36,009 nt of DNA from Terriglobia bacterium (GCA_020073395.1 JAIQFF010000036.1:1-36009); one strand, 5' to 3'; numbered from the stretch's first letter, positions 1 through 8,037 are shown. The notes: generated from the letters alone by a model not told the origin. Made by a program: numbers and translations.

Positions 1-35
1 ATGAGTCCAGTACCGCCGATCACTACGATTTTCAT
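1..35 (-). CDS. NAD(P)-binding epimerase/SDR-type protein, N-terminus only
   Basis: The minus strand starts an ATG at 35 and reads MKIVVIGGTGL before leaving the window. Known of the family: a beta strand followed by GGTGL is the usual opening of the Rossmann fold in extended SDR, NmrA and epimerase proteins, where the glycine-rich loop binds NAD(P). The start is well supported by a strong ribosome binding site AAGGAG six bases upstream (complement of about 42-47). Only 11 codons are visible, so substrate and subfamily cannot be given. It shares the strand with the lytic transglycosylase gene but is separated from it by about 440 bases. Confidence 0.72.
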   Translation of the reverse strand, partial: MKIVVIGGTGL

Positions 36-476
36 AATTGTCTCCTTCATTCTTGAGGATCTTTTGCTCTTCTTCATTCAAAGCGTGGCGGGTATGTGGT
101 ATCCAATTGCCCTTGTTCAGAACTGCACCAATCCGAATCGGTTCAATGGTTTTGGTTTGGGAGCGATGAGGCCTGTCGAGGCCATGGCATATTCTGCATT
201 CGCACCACAAAACTAGAGGGTTGGTAATACCGTAGACATCAACACGCCGGTTGAAGCCCAATAAATACGCTTTAGACCTGCATGCCTTTCCACTGCAATA
301 CAGTTCTTACTGTATTCAGGAGCACGGGACTTCGAGCCCAATCCGCCTACGTTATCGTTTCTAAGGCAGGGCCGGTGGGTGCCATAGGAAATGCTTACTC
401 TGGATGGGGCGGAAGAAGGGGTTCAGAACTTACCCGGTCTGAACCTTGCGGCGCTTCATTCCCGGCAACCGGGGTC
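36..476. other. Intergenic region, 441 nt, without a convincing gene
   Basis: The region is more AT-rich than its surroundings. It carries the ribosome binding site of the left-edge gene, a hairpin pair near its right end (listed separately) and a minus-strand frame open from 306 to the window edge. That frame has no ATG or GTG start and unusual codon use (see findings). ATACAGT/ACTGTAT, around 298-315, form a small inverted repeat. No tRNA or promoter could be supported. Confidence 0.5.
420..473 (-). terminator. Hairpin pair downstream of the lytic transglycosylase gene
   Basis: Two perfect stems lie just past the stop codon at 477. GGTTCAGA (420-427) pairs with TCTGAACC (438-445), and CCCGG (461-465) pairs with CCGGG (469-473). 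Neither is followed by a clear T run on the minus strand, so this is a terminator or mRNA 3' end structure by position rather than a classic intrinsic terminator. Confidence 0.4.
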
Positions 477-2783
477 CTAAGGCGCCCCGTATAGCTGCCG
501 GTACACGTTGGCATTACGCAGAATGGCCTGCACATATTCCCGGGTCTCGGTAAACGGGATGGACTCGACAAATTCCTCCGGGTCGCGATATTTCCCCTGG
601 CCCAGCCAGTCATCCACGCGGTTCGAACCCGCGTTGTAGGCGGCCAGAGCGTATTCGAAAGTGCCGAACTTGTCCACCATCTCGCGGAAATAACGCGTGC
701 CCAGCTGCAGATTTATTTCGGGAGTGAACAATTGCGACGAGGAAAAATTCCGGAGCTTCTCCTGCCTCGCGACCGAGCTGCCTACCTTGGGTAGGAGCTG
801 CATCAGTCCCAGCGCATTGGCCCGAGACACAGCGCCGGGATTGAACTCCGACTCCTGCCGTATCAGGGACGCCACCAGATAGGGATCCAGTGCGTTCTGC
901 GACGAGAATTTCTTCAGGTCGGGCCAGTACGGCTTGGGAAACAGGGCCTCCCAATAAGGACGCGGCAGGGTGGGCAAATCCACCGCGAAATAGTTGGGCA
1001 CAGCGCGTTTGAATACCTGGATGGCCCCGTCATAGCGTCCCGCGTCTTCGTAGAGTTTTGCGGTCTCGGCTGTCACCCAGTTCCCTTTGTCTTCGGTTCC
1101 GGCGGCTTGCAATTCGCGCACCGCAAGGTCCACCAGGGCCCCGTTCTCCAGCAATTGCGCCTTCTGATAACGCAGGTTGTCAGTCGGCGGTTCGCTGGTT
1201 GTGATGTTGGTTCCGGCGTTGATGGCGGGGACCCGGTCCAGTAACGCGTACTGCTGAGGACTGTCGTCTGCCTTGATCTCTCGCAGGCGGCGACGCGCCA
1301 GCTCGCCATAGTAGAAATTGCGGAAGCGCTCCGAAATCTTCTGGTAATAAGCGCGCGCCATGGCGGGATCTTTGTCTTCTTCCGCCAGCCGTCCCCGCCA
1401 GTACAGCGCCGCGGGGACCTCCGCCGAAGTTGGGTACAGGCCGATTTGCTGCTCGAATCCAGTCTTGGCCTCGGCTGTCCTGCCCTGGCGCAGGCTCAGC
1501 CAGGCCACTTTCCAATGCGCGTAGGAGGCCCGGCTGCCGTTGGGAAAGCGCTGCTGCAACTCCCGATAGGCGTCAATGGCCTTGTCGTAGTCGGGCTTGA
1601 GCAGATAGAAATTGCCCGCCGAAAGCAGGGCCTGCTGCAGCCAGAAACTGGTGGGTGCGGCTTGACGCAACTGCGCCAGGTACTGCAGGAAGCCCGGCTC
1701 GTCGTCGTCGGAGCGAGCTATCTCCCCCAGGTTGAAAATGCGTTGGGTGTTGATTTCCGTCCCGGGCGGGGTGTCCAGACCGTCCAAGACTTTCTTTGCT
1801 TCTTTGTTGTCGCCGGAGCGGCGCAAGGCCACCGCCAGCGCCATTTGGATCTCAGGGCGATCGCTTGGACTGGCCACGCTGACCAGGTCGCGATACTCGG
1901 CTGCGGCATCGCTGAATCGCTTGCCGCTGGCCAACAGATCGGCGCGAGTTCGGCGCCCGTTTAAACCCAGGGGTGGCAACTGGGTCGTCGAAGCCAACTG
2001 CTTCAGTTCGACATCAGCCTGGCCGGCCTCCGCACTGAGCGGCATGGTGATGTACACGTTGCGCAGGATCTCTGCCGCCTTCGCCGGCTGCCCGGCCGCG
2101 GCATAGGCCCTTCCCAACGTTAATTCCAGGTCGGCTCGTGGCGGCTGGCGATCTTTTTCCAGAACCGCGATCGCATCCTTCGACTGCTTTTCCGCCAGCA
2201 GGGCGCTGGCATACAAGACGCGCGCGTCACGCAACAGCAACGTCTCCGGGTATTCCTTCTCGAACCCACTCAGAGTGGTGACGGTATCCGCCGTTCTCGC
2301 GCTCTGAAAGTAGGCGGTGCCCAGGTAAAAGTCGACGTAGTCCCGCAAATCCCCTGCCCGAGGCTTGGCCCGGCTGAGAGGGTCCACGGCTTTGGCGTAA
2401 TCCTTATCGAGGATGTGCGCGTATCCCAGCACCAGCCAGGCGAGCGCGCCCGCGTCTTCCTGGTTGTGGTGCCGCGCGTAGGCTTCCACCCCTGTGTAGG
2501 CGGCGGGAGTCCGGTCCTGCAGGAGTTGCCGCGCCATCGGCTTCAAACTAGTGGAAGCCACGAAGGCAGCATGCATTCGCCGCGACCGGGGCGTGGGATG
2601 GCTGCGGCGCCTGGCTGCGATTTTGCCGCGTTTCTTCGTGGAAGGCTGGCTTCTGGAAGGCTCGATTTTTCTAGTGGAAGATTGCGCGGCGGTGGGCACG
2701 GCGAAGGGTGCCAGATCCAAGCACACTAGGGCCACGATCAAATAAATTCTAATCAGTATCGATTGCCAGCGCTGAAAGACCAC
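477..2783 (-). CDS. Soluble lytic murein transglycosylase with TPR-like repeats (Slt70-like)
   Basis: Exported enzyme that would cleave the MurNAc-GlcNAc bond of peptidoglycan to give 1,6-anhydro ends. The 768-residue protein has an N-terminal hydrophobic segment (about residues 8-33, ending TAAQ) consistent with a signal peptide. A long alpha-helical TPR-like region fills the middle: repeated A/Y/L patterns such as AKAVDPLSRAK and YDKAIDAYRELQQRFP. The C-terminal SLT domain begins near residue 630. The catalytic Glu is Glu644 in RQESEFNPGA, followed by the family motifs GLMQLLP and LAAYNAGSNRV. The GTG start at 2783 has only a weak ribosome binding site and lies 5 nt after the stop of the GAF-like gene, so translation is probably coupled and the two form an operon. 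The length is near that of E. coli Slt70 with a longer helical part. Family is secure; the exact biological role is not. Confidence 0.93.
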   Translation of the reverse strand: MVFQRWQSILIRIYLIVALVCLDLAPFAVPTAAQSSTRKIEPSRSQPSTKKRGKIAARRRSHPTPRSRRMHAAFVASTSLKPMARQLLQDRTPAAYTGVEAYARHHNQEDAGALAWLVLGYAHILDKDYAKAVDPLSRAKPRAGDLRDYVDFYLGTAYFQSARTADTVTTLSGFEKEYPETLLLRDARVLYASALLAEKQSKDAIAVLEKDRQPPRADLELTLGRAYAAAGQPAKAAEILRNVYITMPLSAEAGQADVELKQLASTTQLPPLGLNGRRTRADLLASGKRFSDAAAEYRDLVSVASPSDRPEIQMALAVALRRSGDNKEAKKVLDGLDTPPGTEINTQRIFNLGEIARSDDDEPGFLQYLAQLRQAAPTSFWLQQALLSAGNFYLLKPDYDKAIDAYRELQQRFPNGSRASYAHWKVAWLSLRQGRTAEAKTGFEQQIGLYPTSAEVPAALYWRGRLAEEDKDPAMARAYYQKISERFRNFYYGELARRRLREIKADDSPQQYALLDRVPAINAGTNITTSEPPTDNLRYQKAQLLENGALVDLAVRELQAAGTEDKGNWVTAETAKLYEDAGRYDGAIQVFKRAVPNYFAVDLPTLPRPYWEALFPKPYWPDLKKFSSQNALDPYLVASLIRQESEFNPGAVSRANALGLMQLLPKVGSSVARQEKLRNFSSSQLFTPEINLQLGTRYFREMVDKFGTFEYALAAYNAGSNRVDDWLGQGKYRDPEEFVESIPFTETREYVQAILRNANVYRQLYGAP

Positions 2784-2788
2784 TCTGA

Positions 2789-3994
2789 TTAATTTCGCCG
2801 AAAATTGGCGCCCATGATGGAAGTGTCATCTTCGGCCAGACTGCGAACCAGTTCCTGGCTGAAGTAGTCGGCTCCGCCAGCTGCCGTATTGCCATATCGT
2901 TTCTGATATGTGATCCGGCTCTTCTCGATGTCTTCCTTGAGCCGGTCGTATAAATCCCGGTTCTTGCGTCCTTCAGAAACTTTCACCTGGTTGTACAGCT
3001 TGATCTCATCGACCAGCAATCGGGCGAAGCGGTGTGCCTTGCGATGAACGTCAGCGTCTTCGGGAGAAAGATTCGCAAAGGCATCGGTTGCGGGGGCGGG
3101 AGCAGCCGCTGCGGCAGCGACCACCGGCTCGGCTTGTGCTACCGCGACAGGTTGCTCGACTACAGCAGGTGAAGCCGGTACCGGCTCGGGATCGGGAACA
3201 AGGTGCTTTGGAGCATGCGCGGCAAAAGGGTCCGAGTGGGCGGAGGCGGTTTGCACCGGAGGTGCGCTTTCAGTCTTCTCGCTGGCGGCCTCGGTGGATT
3301 CTTCCTTGTGCGCCTGTTTACGCAGCGACGCAACCTCCAGCCAGGCACTGGTCGCCAGCACCAGCAATTCAACCGCGCTGGCGTCCAACCTTCCACCCGC
3401 GCCAGCACCGGCGTCGGCATAGACCAGGGCCGCCACCTTTTCCTTCAACAACAAAGGCAGCACCAGCACATGGTCATCGGCGGGCGCTCCGAATTTTGCA
3501 ACAAATTCCGGATCGATATCGCGGGTCGCGCCGCTAAATGGCATGCGCGATCGCAAGGCTTGCTCCGGCACTCCCGTGGCCACGTTGAGCGCGAAATCCT
3601 TAATGCTGTCGTCGCCGTCCTTGTCGAAGCCGCGTCCCTGCCAGCCTGTGGCCGCGCCTGCTTTGACTACGAATAGTGCCCCGCGCCCGCTGTAACGCAC
3701 CGTATTGTCCAGCAGCGTGCGCAAAATCTCCCGTTGTGTCGTCCCTGACTGGATGGCCGAAATCGCCTTCAGCAGATTGGCCGATCCACCTTGTTCGGAT
3801 GCATCCGCGGTCACCGCGCCCGTCGCATATGGCAACTCCTCCAGGACCCGGCGTACCAGTTCCTCCCGCAGCTGGGGGACGTGGCTATCCAGCACCTGGG
3901 CCACCACCTTCTCCACGATCTGTTCCACTCCGGTTCTCTCCGCCATGGTCGGGTCAGCTGTTCGGCCGCTGGATCCGGCTTTTTTGCCCTTCAT
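2789..3994 (-). CDS. GAF-like domain protein of unknown function
   Basis: A 401-residue cytoplasmic protein with three parts. Residues about 20-55 are an amphipathic helix with EQIVEKVVAQVL and VRRVLEEL. Residues about 70-220 resemble a GAF domain, with the strand pattern GRGALFVVKAG, HVLVLPLLLKEKVAALVYADAG and a helix ending in ASAVELLVLATSAWLEVASL. After an Ala/Pro-rich linker (about 230-300) comes a charged C-terminal helical block, about 305-401, with AHRFARLLVDEIKLYNQVKV. No output domain is visible, so a sensor or scaffold role is inference only. It is the first gene of the pair with the lytic transglycosylase. An ATG at residue 17 (3946) is an alternative start; neither start has a strong ribosome binding site. 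Confidence 0.72.
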   Translation of the reverse strand: MKGKKAGSSGRTADPTMAERTGVEQIVEKVVAQVLDSHVPQLREELVRRVLEELPYATGAVTADASEQGGSANLLKAISAIQSGTTQREILRTLLDNTVRYSGRGALFVVKAGAATGWQGRGFDKDGDDSIKDFALNVATGVPEQALRSRMPFSGATRDIDPEFVAKFGAPADDHVLVLPLLLKEKVAALVYADAGAGAGGRLDASAVELLVLATSAWLEVASLRKQAHKEESTEAASEKTESAPPVQTASAHSDPFAAHAPKHLVPDPEPVPASPAVVEQPVAVAQAEPVVAAAAAAPAPATDAFANLSPEDADVHRKAHRFARLLVDEIKLYNQVKVSEGRKNRDLYDRLKEDIEKSRITYQKRYGNTAAGGADYFSQELVRSLAEDDTSIMGANFRRN

Positions 3995-4009
3995 CCTGGT
4001 TAAACCTTG

Positions 4010-4015
4010 ATTATA
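4010..4015 (-). promoter_or_regulatory. Candidate -10 element for the GAF-like/transglycosylase pair
   Basis: The minus strand reads a perfect TATAAT about 16 bases before the ATG at 3994. No TTGACA-like -35 is found at 16-18 bases. If used, the transcript would have a leader of only about 10 nt, which would favour either near-leaderless translation or the downstream start at 3946. Confidence 0.35.
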
Positions 4016-4206
4016 GGGTCACTTGCCCGGTGTTTTCCGGTCACCTAAGGACGTGTTCTACTGCGGAATGGCCGCTCCTTGGAATTTATCGCAAACCGCA
4101 CCGAGATAGATACGTCAAAACAAATAAGCCGAAAGCTGGGTTACCAAGTAAAATAACATTTCTGTCGCCGCTCGCAGAGCGCCAAAATTGTTGCATCGGA
4201 AGATAG

Positions 4207-4836
4207 ATGACAGCCATCCAACAAAATGTAAGTGAGCCGGTCAGCGATGAGCTGGCGCTGGTTCAGGCCGCCAAGGGCGGAGACGTAGGCGCGTTTGAGG
4301 AACTGGTCCGGCGTTACGACCGGAACGTGTTTCGCATCGCACAACACATCACACAGAACCGCGAAGACGCGGAAGATGTGGTGCAGGATGCGTTCCTCAA
4401 GGCTTACACCAACCTGAAGCAGTTCCAGGGCCAGTCGAAGTTTTATACCTGGCTGGTGCGCATAGCGGTCAACGAAGCGCTGATGAAGTTGCGGCGCCGG
4501 CGTCCCGAGCGCACGGTTTCTCTGGACGAGGATGTAAAGACCGAGGAAGATTCAGTCCCCCGCGAAGTCGCGGATTGGAGTCCGAATCCGGAACAGCAGT
4601 ACAACCAGGCCGAGCTGAAGGAAATCCTGAGCAAGACCATTCAGGGACTTCCCCCCAGCTTCCGCACGGTTTTTGTCCTACGCGACGTGGAAGGGCTTTC
4701 GACCGAAGAAACAGCAGAAGCGTTGGAGCTCAGCGTTCCTGCGGTGAAGTCGCGCTTGCTGCGGGCCCGGTTGCAGTTGCGGGAACGGCTCAGCCGTTAC
4801 TTTCAGAAACGTGAGAGCGGAGATGGCAAAAAGTGA
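4207..4836 (+). CDS. RNA polymerase sigma factor, sigma-70 family, ECF type
   Basis: A 209-residue sigma factor with region 2 (about residues 22-95) and region 4 (about 138-195) but no regions 1 or 3, as in ECF sigma factors. Region 2 shows AFEELVRRYDRNVFRIAQ, the DAEDVVQDAFLKAY segment and FYTWLVRIAVNEAL. Region 4 shows LPPSFRTVFVLRDVEGLS and the helix-turn-helix ETAEALELSVPAVKSRLLRAR. It would direct core polymerase to a stress or envelope regulon. The ATG has a ribosome binding site GGAAG four bases upstream. The stop overlaps the GTG start of the anti-sigma gene by four bases (GTGA), so the pair is translationally coupled. No convincing autoregulatory ECF promoter was found upstream. Confidence 0.95.
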   Translation: MTAIQQNVSEPVSDELALVQAAKGGDVGAFEELVRRYDRNVFRIAQHITQNREDAEDVVQDAFLKAYTNLKQFQGQSKFYTWLVRIAVNEALMKLRRRRPERTVSLDEDVKTEEDSVPREVADWSPNPEQQYNQAELKEILSKTIQGLPPSFRTVFVLRDVEGLSTEETAEALELSVPAVKSRLLRARLQLRERLSRYFQKRESGDGKK

Positions 4837-5090
4837 AGTGCGCTGAATTCCTGCAGGAACTGACAAACTACCTGGACGGCGTCCTCGACGACCGCACCAA
4901 GGCTGAACTGGAAGACCATCTGGCCTGGTGCCACAACTGCTACGTGGTTTGCGATACCACCAAGAAGACCATCGAAATTTACCGCGACTCCCAGCTCTAC
5001 GAACTTCCCGACGATTTGCGCAACCGCCTTCGCTCCGCCATCGTAGCCAAGTGCGAGGCGCACAAGAAGACCGGCCCGCGAGAAGCCTGA
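4833..5090 (+). CDS. Zinc-finger anti-sigma factor (zf-HC2 / ZAS type), short and soluble
   Basis: An 85-residue protein with Cys3 and the motif His29-x3-Cys33-x2-Cys36 (EDHLAWCHNC), the zinc-binding signature of anti-sigma domains that clasp ECF sigma factors. It has no transmembrane segment, unlike many membrane anti-sigmas, so it probably acts in the cytoplasm. By analogy with RsrA/ChrR-type proteins, zinc release or thiol oxidation could be the signal; this is inference. It starts with GTG at 4833, inside the last codons of the sigma gene. A further CDTTKK segment adds Cys41 near the motif, a possible redox partner. Confidence 0.88.
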   Translation: MKCAEFLQELTNYLDGVLDDRTKAELEDHLAWCHNCYVVCDTTKKTIEIYRDSQLYELPDDLRNRLRSAIVAKCEAHKKTGPREA

Positions 5091-5284
5091 CCAATTTTCC
5101 CGAAATGGCGCCCTAGCTCCGGCGACCCCTAACTCGTCATCTGCCATGTACTTCCGGGTTCTGCGATGGGCTTGGCTGCTCTGCGTTGTATCCCGCTCGA
5201 AACCTTTTTGAATCACATTGAATCTAAGCAACTGTTAACCGGTTGATCGGCCCGACGGTTGCGGGCGGTTGGGGAGGAGGGAGT

Positions 5285-5521
5285 ATGATCGCGGAATTGA
5301 TAGATGCTGTCTTCGGCTGCAAACATCCTCATTATAGTTTTCCTATCTCGGTCAGGCCTGTTTCACGTCGTAATGCAGCGGCCAAGCTGACCGGCACCTA
5401 TGTGGCATGTCTGGATTGCGGCAAGGAATTTCCTTATGACTGGCAGGAGATGAAGGTCATCGAATCGCCGGCCCAGCAGCGCAGTTATGTGGCCTCGCTG
5501 ACTCACAAGGCGGCTGCCTGA
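5285..5521 (+). CDS. Small zinc-ribbon-like protein of unknown function
   Basis: A 78-residue protein starting MIAELIDAVFGC. It has two cysteine centres: GCKHPHYSF near residue 12 and CLDCGKEFPYDW near residue 43. Together these could bind one zinc ion as a ribbon. The ATG at 5285 is chosen over an upstream in-frame ATG at 5243 because GGAGGAGGG lies directly before it. It follows the sigma/anti-sigma pair by about 195 bases on the same strand, so it may be a separate transcript or the tail of that operon. The family is not one I can name. Confidence 0.68.
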   Translation: MIAELIDAVFGCKHPHYSFPISVRPVSRRNAAAKLTGTYVACLDCGKEFPYDWQEMKVIESPAQQRSYVASLTHKAAA

Positions 5522-5542
5522 ACGCTGGCGTTGGTTCTCCGT

Positions 5543-5563
5543 GGCCGCGAGTTCATCGCGGCC
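5543..5563 (+). terminator. Hairpin after the small zinc-ribbon gene
   Basis: GGCCGCGA (5543-5550) and TCGCGGCC (5556-5563) form a perfect 8-bp stem with a 5-nt loop, 22 bases after the stop codon at 5521. There is no strong T run after it, so intrinsic termination is plausible but not certain. Confidence 0.5.
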
Positions 5564-5590
5564 CTTCAATGCGTAAGGTCACAATTGATG

Positions 5591-5628
5591 GATGGAGGAC
5601 GGGCGTCCCCGCCCCGTCCCGCTCCATC
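5591..5628. repeat. REP-like palindrome, GACGGGCG family
   Basis: An outer stem GATGGAG/CTCCATC (5591-5597 and 5622-5628) encloses an inner stem GGACGGGCG / CGCCCCGTCC with one bulged C. The core matches the palindrome found inside the S53 peptidase gene at 18674-18692, so two copies of the family occur in this window. Confidence 0.55.
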
Positions 5629-5866
5629 GCAGGTCGCATCGTCGATCACGAACTGGGACCATCGAATTCATCCACAATCACATCGCGCACGAGGCCTCCA
5701 GAATCAATCGTCGGAGTGAATGCAGATGGACACTGCTGGACTCTACTTGAGCGGCAAGAAAAGAGCAGCGGAATGAGAAAATCAGTCGTCAGTTTTTCAG
5801 TTGCCAGTTCACAGTTGGGTTCTCGCTGACGATCGACGACTGACCAGATTTCCGGCGAAATAGGGA

Positions 5867-5888
5867 ACCGGCGGCCGAAGCCGCCGGT
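5867..5888. terminator. Strong hairpin downstream of the M48 protease gene
   Basis: ACCGGCGGC (5867-5875) and GCCGCCGGT (5880-5888) form a perfect 9-bp GC-rich stem with a CGAA tetraloop. It lies 27 bases past the end of the minus-strand protease gene and about 345 bases past the plus-strand zinc-ribbon gene, so it could terminate or stabilise the protease transcript. No T run follows. Confidence 0.45.
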
Positions 5889-5914
5889 ATGTGGTGCGCA
5901 TCCAAAAATCTGGA

Positions 5915-7030
5915 TCAGTTGCTGCTGCTGTCATCCCGCCGCTTCAGCGTTGGCCGATCATCATCGTTGGTCTTGTCGTCGCTGCCATTCTTGTCGGGGG
6001 TCGATGTCCGCCGCAGGCTGGGCCGGTTCTTGTCTTCCTTCTTGTCCAGGATCTTGTGACGGTTTTCAATCGCCGCCAGCCGCGCTTTGACGTCGTCAAA
6101 CTCTGACGTCGAAACCGTGTACTGCGCTCGCGCCGGCAGAATGGTTGCAATCTCGTCTTGCGACTTCCCAATCCGGTCCGGCGTCTGGGGATGCGTCGAG
6201 AATGCCTTGGCCAGACTCCCTGGCTTCTTCTTTTCTTGTGCCTGCACCTTTTCGAAGAAGCTGATGAAGGCCTGGGGATCGTATCCCGACTTGTACATAT
6301 ACTGCAGTCCGAGGTAGTCGGCCTCGGCCTCAAAGCCGCGCGAGAAATGCAGGAAGGTCAGGGGCAGCGCCAAACCGGCGGCCTCGTAGCCGGCATAGCC
6401 GATGGCTCCGCCCACGAAAATCAGCGGGATCGAAGCCATTTGCATCAAATTGCCGCGGGTATTTTCGCGCGCCGCATGGCAGGCCGCCACGTGCGCAATT
6501 TCGTGCGCCATCACTCCGGCCAATTCCGCTTCTTCATCCGCTGCCAGGATCAGTCCCGAATTGACGTAGAAAAAACCGCCGGGTAGGGCGAACGCATTGA
6601 TCTCGTCGGAGTCAATCACCTTGATCGTAAACGGGACCTGGGCATCGGAGTTGCGCACCAGGTTCTGTCCCACCCGGTTCACATACTCTGTAACCACTGG
6701 GTCCTGGATCAGCTTGACGCTCGATTCCACCTGCTGGGCATATTGCTTGCCCATGGCAATCTGTTTCTCCACTCCATACCAGTTGCCCATCCCGGTCTTG
6801 CAACCTACGTTCCGGTTGCCGACAGCATCGACGTCTTCCTTGCCGCCGTCATGTTTGACTTTATCCGGGTCGGCAGGCTGTACTGTTGCCGGCGCGGTGC
6901 TCTTGGCCGCGCTGTCGGGGGTACTCTGGTCCGGTGTCGCGGCACCACCCCTGTCCTGCGCCCAACTTCGTGGCGCCGCATAACTCAGCGTTAACAACAC
7001 AGCCGACAGTGCTAAGAGCCGTAACTTCAT
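5915..7030 (-). CDS. Exported M48 family zinc metalloprotease
   Basis: A 371-residue protein with a clear signal peptide (residues 1-25, ending SWAQ). A Ser/Ala/Pro-rich spacer precedes the M48 peptidase domain (about 80-290). The zinc site HEIAH is at residues 176-180, and the third ligand glutamate falls in SRGFEAEAD (about 230-238). It resembles BepA/LoiP-like periplasmic proteases that process or clear outer-membrane proteins rather than membrane-embedded HtpX, because there is no cluster of membrane spans; a hydrophobic stretch about 197-225 may be a loop or amphipathic segment. The C-terminal 60 residues are charged and low complexity (DKKEDKNRPS, DDSSSN). The ATG at 7030 has an AGGAG site. 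Substrates cannot be read from the sequence. Confidence 0.92.
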   Translation of the reverse strand: MKLRLLALSAVLLTLSYAAPRSWAQDRGGAATPDQSTPDSAAKSTAPATVQPADPDKVKHDGGKEDVDAVGNRNVGCKTGMGNWYGVEKQIAMGKQYAQQVESSVKLIQDPVVTEYVNRVGQNLVRNSDAQVPFTIKVIDSDEINAFALPGGFFYVNSGLILAADEEAELAGVMAHEIAHVAACHAARENTRGNLMQMASIPLIFVGGAIGYAGYEAAGLALPLTFLHFSRGFEAEADYLGLQYMYKSGYDPQAFISFFEKVQAQEKKKPGSLAKAFSTHPQTPDRIGKSQDEIATILPARAQYTVSTSEFDDVKARLAAIENRHKILDKKEDKNRPSLRRTSTPDKNGSDDKTNDDDRPTLKRRDDSSSN

Positions 7031-7075
7031 AATGGACTCCTGTATTCCGTTCCCGCCGCGGAGAACTCTTTTCGG

Positions 7076-7081
7076 ATTATA
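7076..7081 (-). promoter_or_regulatory. Candidate -10 element for the M48 protease gene
   Basis: The minus strand reads TATAAT about 46 bases before the protease start codon. A matching TTGACA-type -35 is not evident at 16-18 bases, so the promoter may depend on an activator or on another sigma factor. Confidence 0.35.
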
Positions 7082-7234
7082 CCCCCGGGCAGAGACACCG
7101 ATTCCTAGGATTTACCTATCTATACAGTTGGACGCAGGATTCGGCAGCGGGGTTACCCGACCCCGGTATTGCTGCAGCCGGTTCGTGCTCTGAACCCGTC
7201 TACTCCGCCGAGCTGGGCCTTCAGGAGAGGATGG

Positions 7235-7822
7235 TCAGGGCTTCGCCACGATATCAAATTCGACGCGTAGTTCGTTCTTCACCTTCACCGCCCCGCCTCC
7301 AACGCTGATGGGTTCGATTCCGAAGTCCCTTTGTTTCAACTGCGCAGCGCCCTGATAGTGGCCATTTTTCGCCTGGACGTCCAGCTTTACCGGGCGGGTT
7401 TGGCCGTGTAGTGTCAGGTTGCCAGCCACCACCCAGCGGCCTTCGCCGGCGGGCTCGACCGTAGTTGAACGGAAGCGCATTTCGGGAAACTGGCTGCTGT
7501 CCAGCACCTTTGGGCCGAGCATGGTTTCCTGAATCTCAGCCCGATCCTTCTCCGAAACGTCCTTGTCCATGACCCGCATCTGGCGAGCATCGACGGTCAG
7601 ATCGACGGAGCGATCGCTTTCGCTGAACCTTCCACGCTGGATGGGGGCGCTGATTTCGTGCTCGTGGCCAAAGGCCGAGAACAGTCCCACCTTGAATACG
7701 CGAACCGTCATCACCGACTTCTGAACATCCATGTCCCTGGGCGTGCCGGAATCGGCGGCCCATAGCGCGGCAGGCAAGGCCACCGTCACAACCCACATCG
7801 CGAACCTGGCTTGAGTCGTCAT
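7235..7822 (-). CDS. Exported YceI-like domain protein
   Basis: A 195-residue protein with a signal peptide (residues 1-22, ending LWAA). A lipocalin-like beta barrel of the YceI type follows, with the typical late motifs SSQFPEMRFRST, GNLTLHGQTRPVKLDV and the ending KNELRVEFDIVAK. Family members bind isoprenoid-like hydrophobic ligands in the periplasm; the ligand here is unknown. The usual N-terminal strand is modified: VMTVRVFKVGLFSAFGHEHEISA, where the GHEH motif is typical of a YceI subgroup. The start at 7822 is preferred over upstream in-frame codons because it is followed directly by the signal peptide and preceded by AGGGGGG. The upstream extension runs into a dispersed repeat. Confidence 0.85.
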   Translation of the reverse strand: MTTQARFAMWVVTVALPAALWAADSGTPRDMDVQKSVMTVRVFKVGLFSAFGHEHEISAPIQRGRFSESDRSVDLTVDARQMRVMDKDVSEKDRAEIQETMLGPKVLDSSQFPEMRFRSTTVEPAGEGRWVVAGNLTLHGQTRPVKLDVQAKNGHYQGAAQLKQRDFGIEPISVGGGAVKVKNELRVEFDIVAKP

Positions 7823-7844
7823 CTGCCCCCCTTGTAATGTGTCT

Positions 7845-7985
7845 GTGTGGAGCGGACACTCTTGTCCGCTGCTTTTGACTTGGATTTTTCTAACGCATTC
7901 GACCCCTCTGGTCACGGAAGACACCCCAACCAAGATCAACTTCAAAATCAAGGTCAAAGACGGGACAGGAGTGTCCGCCCTACAC
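7845..7985. repeat. Decayed inverted-repeat (BIME/MITE-like) element, copy A
   Basis: About 44 bases at the left end (GTGTGGAGCGGACACTC...) match the reverse complement of the right end with scattered mismatches. Each arm contains its own hairpin, for example GCGGACA-CTCT-TGTCCGC at the left end. It is the same family as the perfect copy at 10465-10604. It lies between the divergent YceI-like and GH15 genes, 23 bases upstream of the YceI-like start codon and about 50 before the GH15 start, so it occupies their promoter region. Confidence 0.7.
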
Positions 7986-8037
7986 TCGGAGACTTGGTAA
8001 AATCCTTTCCACTAAGATGCGGTGACGAGGACTTTGG

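Larger units (their letters stand above)
5522..5914. other. Intergenic region, 393 nt, between convergent genes
   Basis: Holds three separate hairpins (5543-5563, 5591-5628, 5867-5888; listed individually) and otherwise no open frame with a credible start. Both flanking genes end here, so the region would serve mainly as a transcription end and a site for repeat elements. Confidence 0.55.

Noticed and set aside
320-350. tRNA-like T-arm motif (GGGACTTCGAGCCC)
   Set aside because: The T-stem does not pair properly and no matching acceptor or anticodon arm lies within 90 bases.
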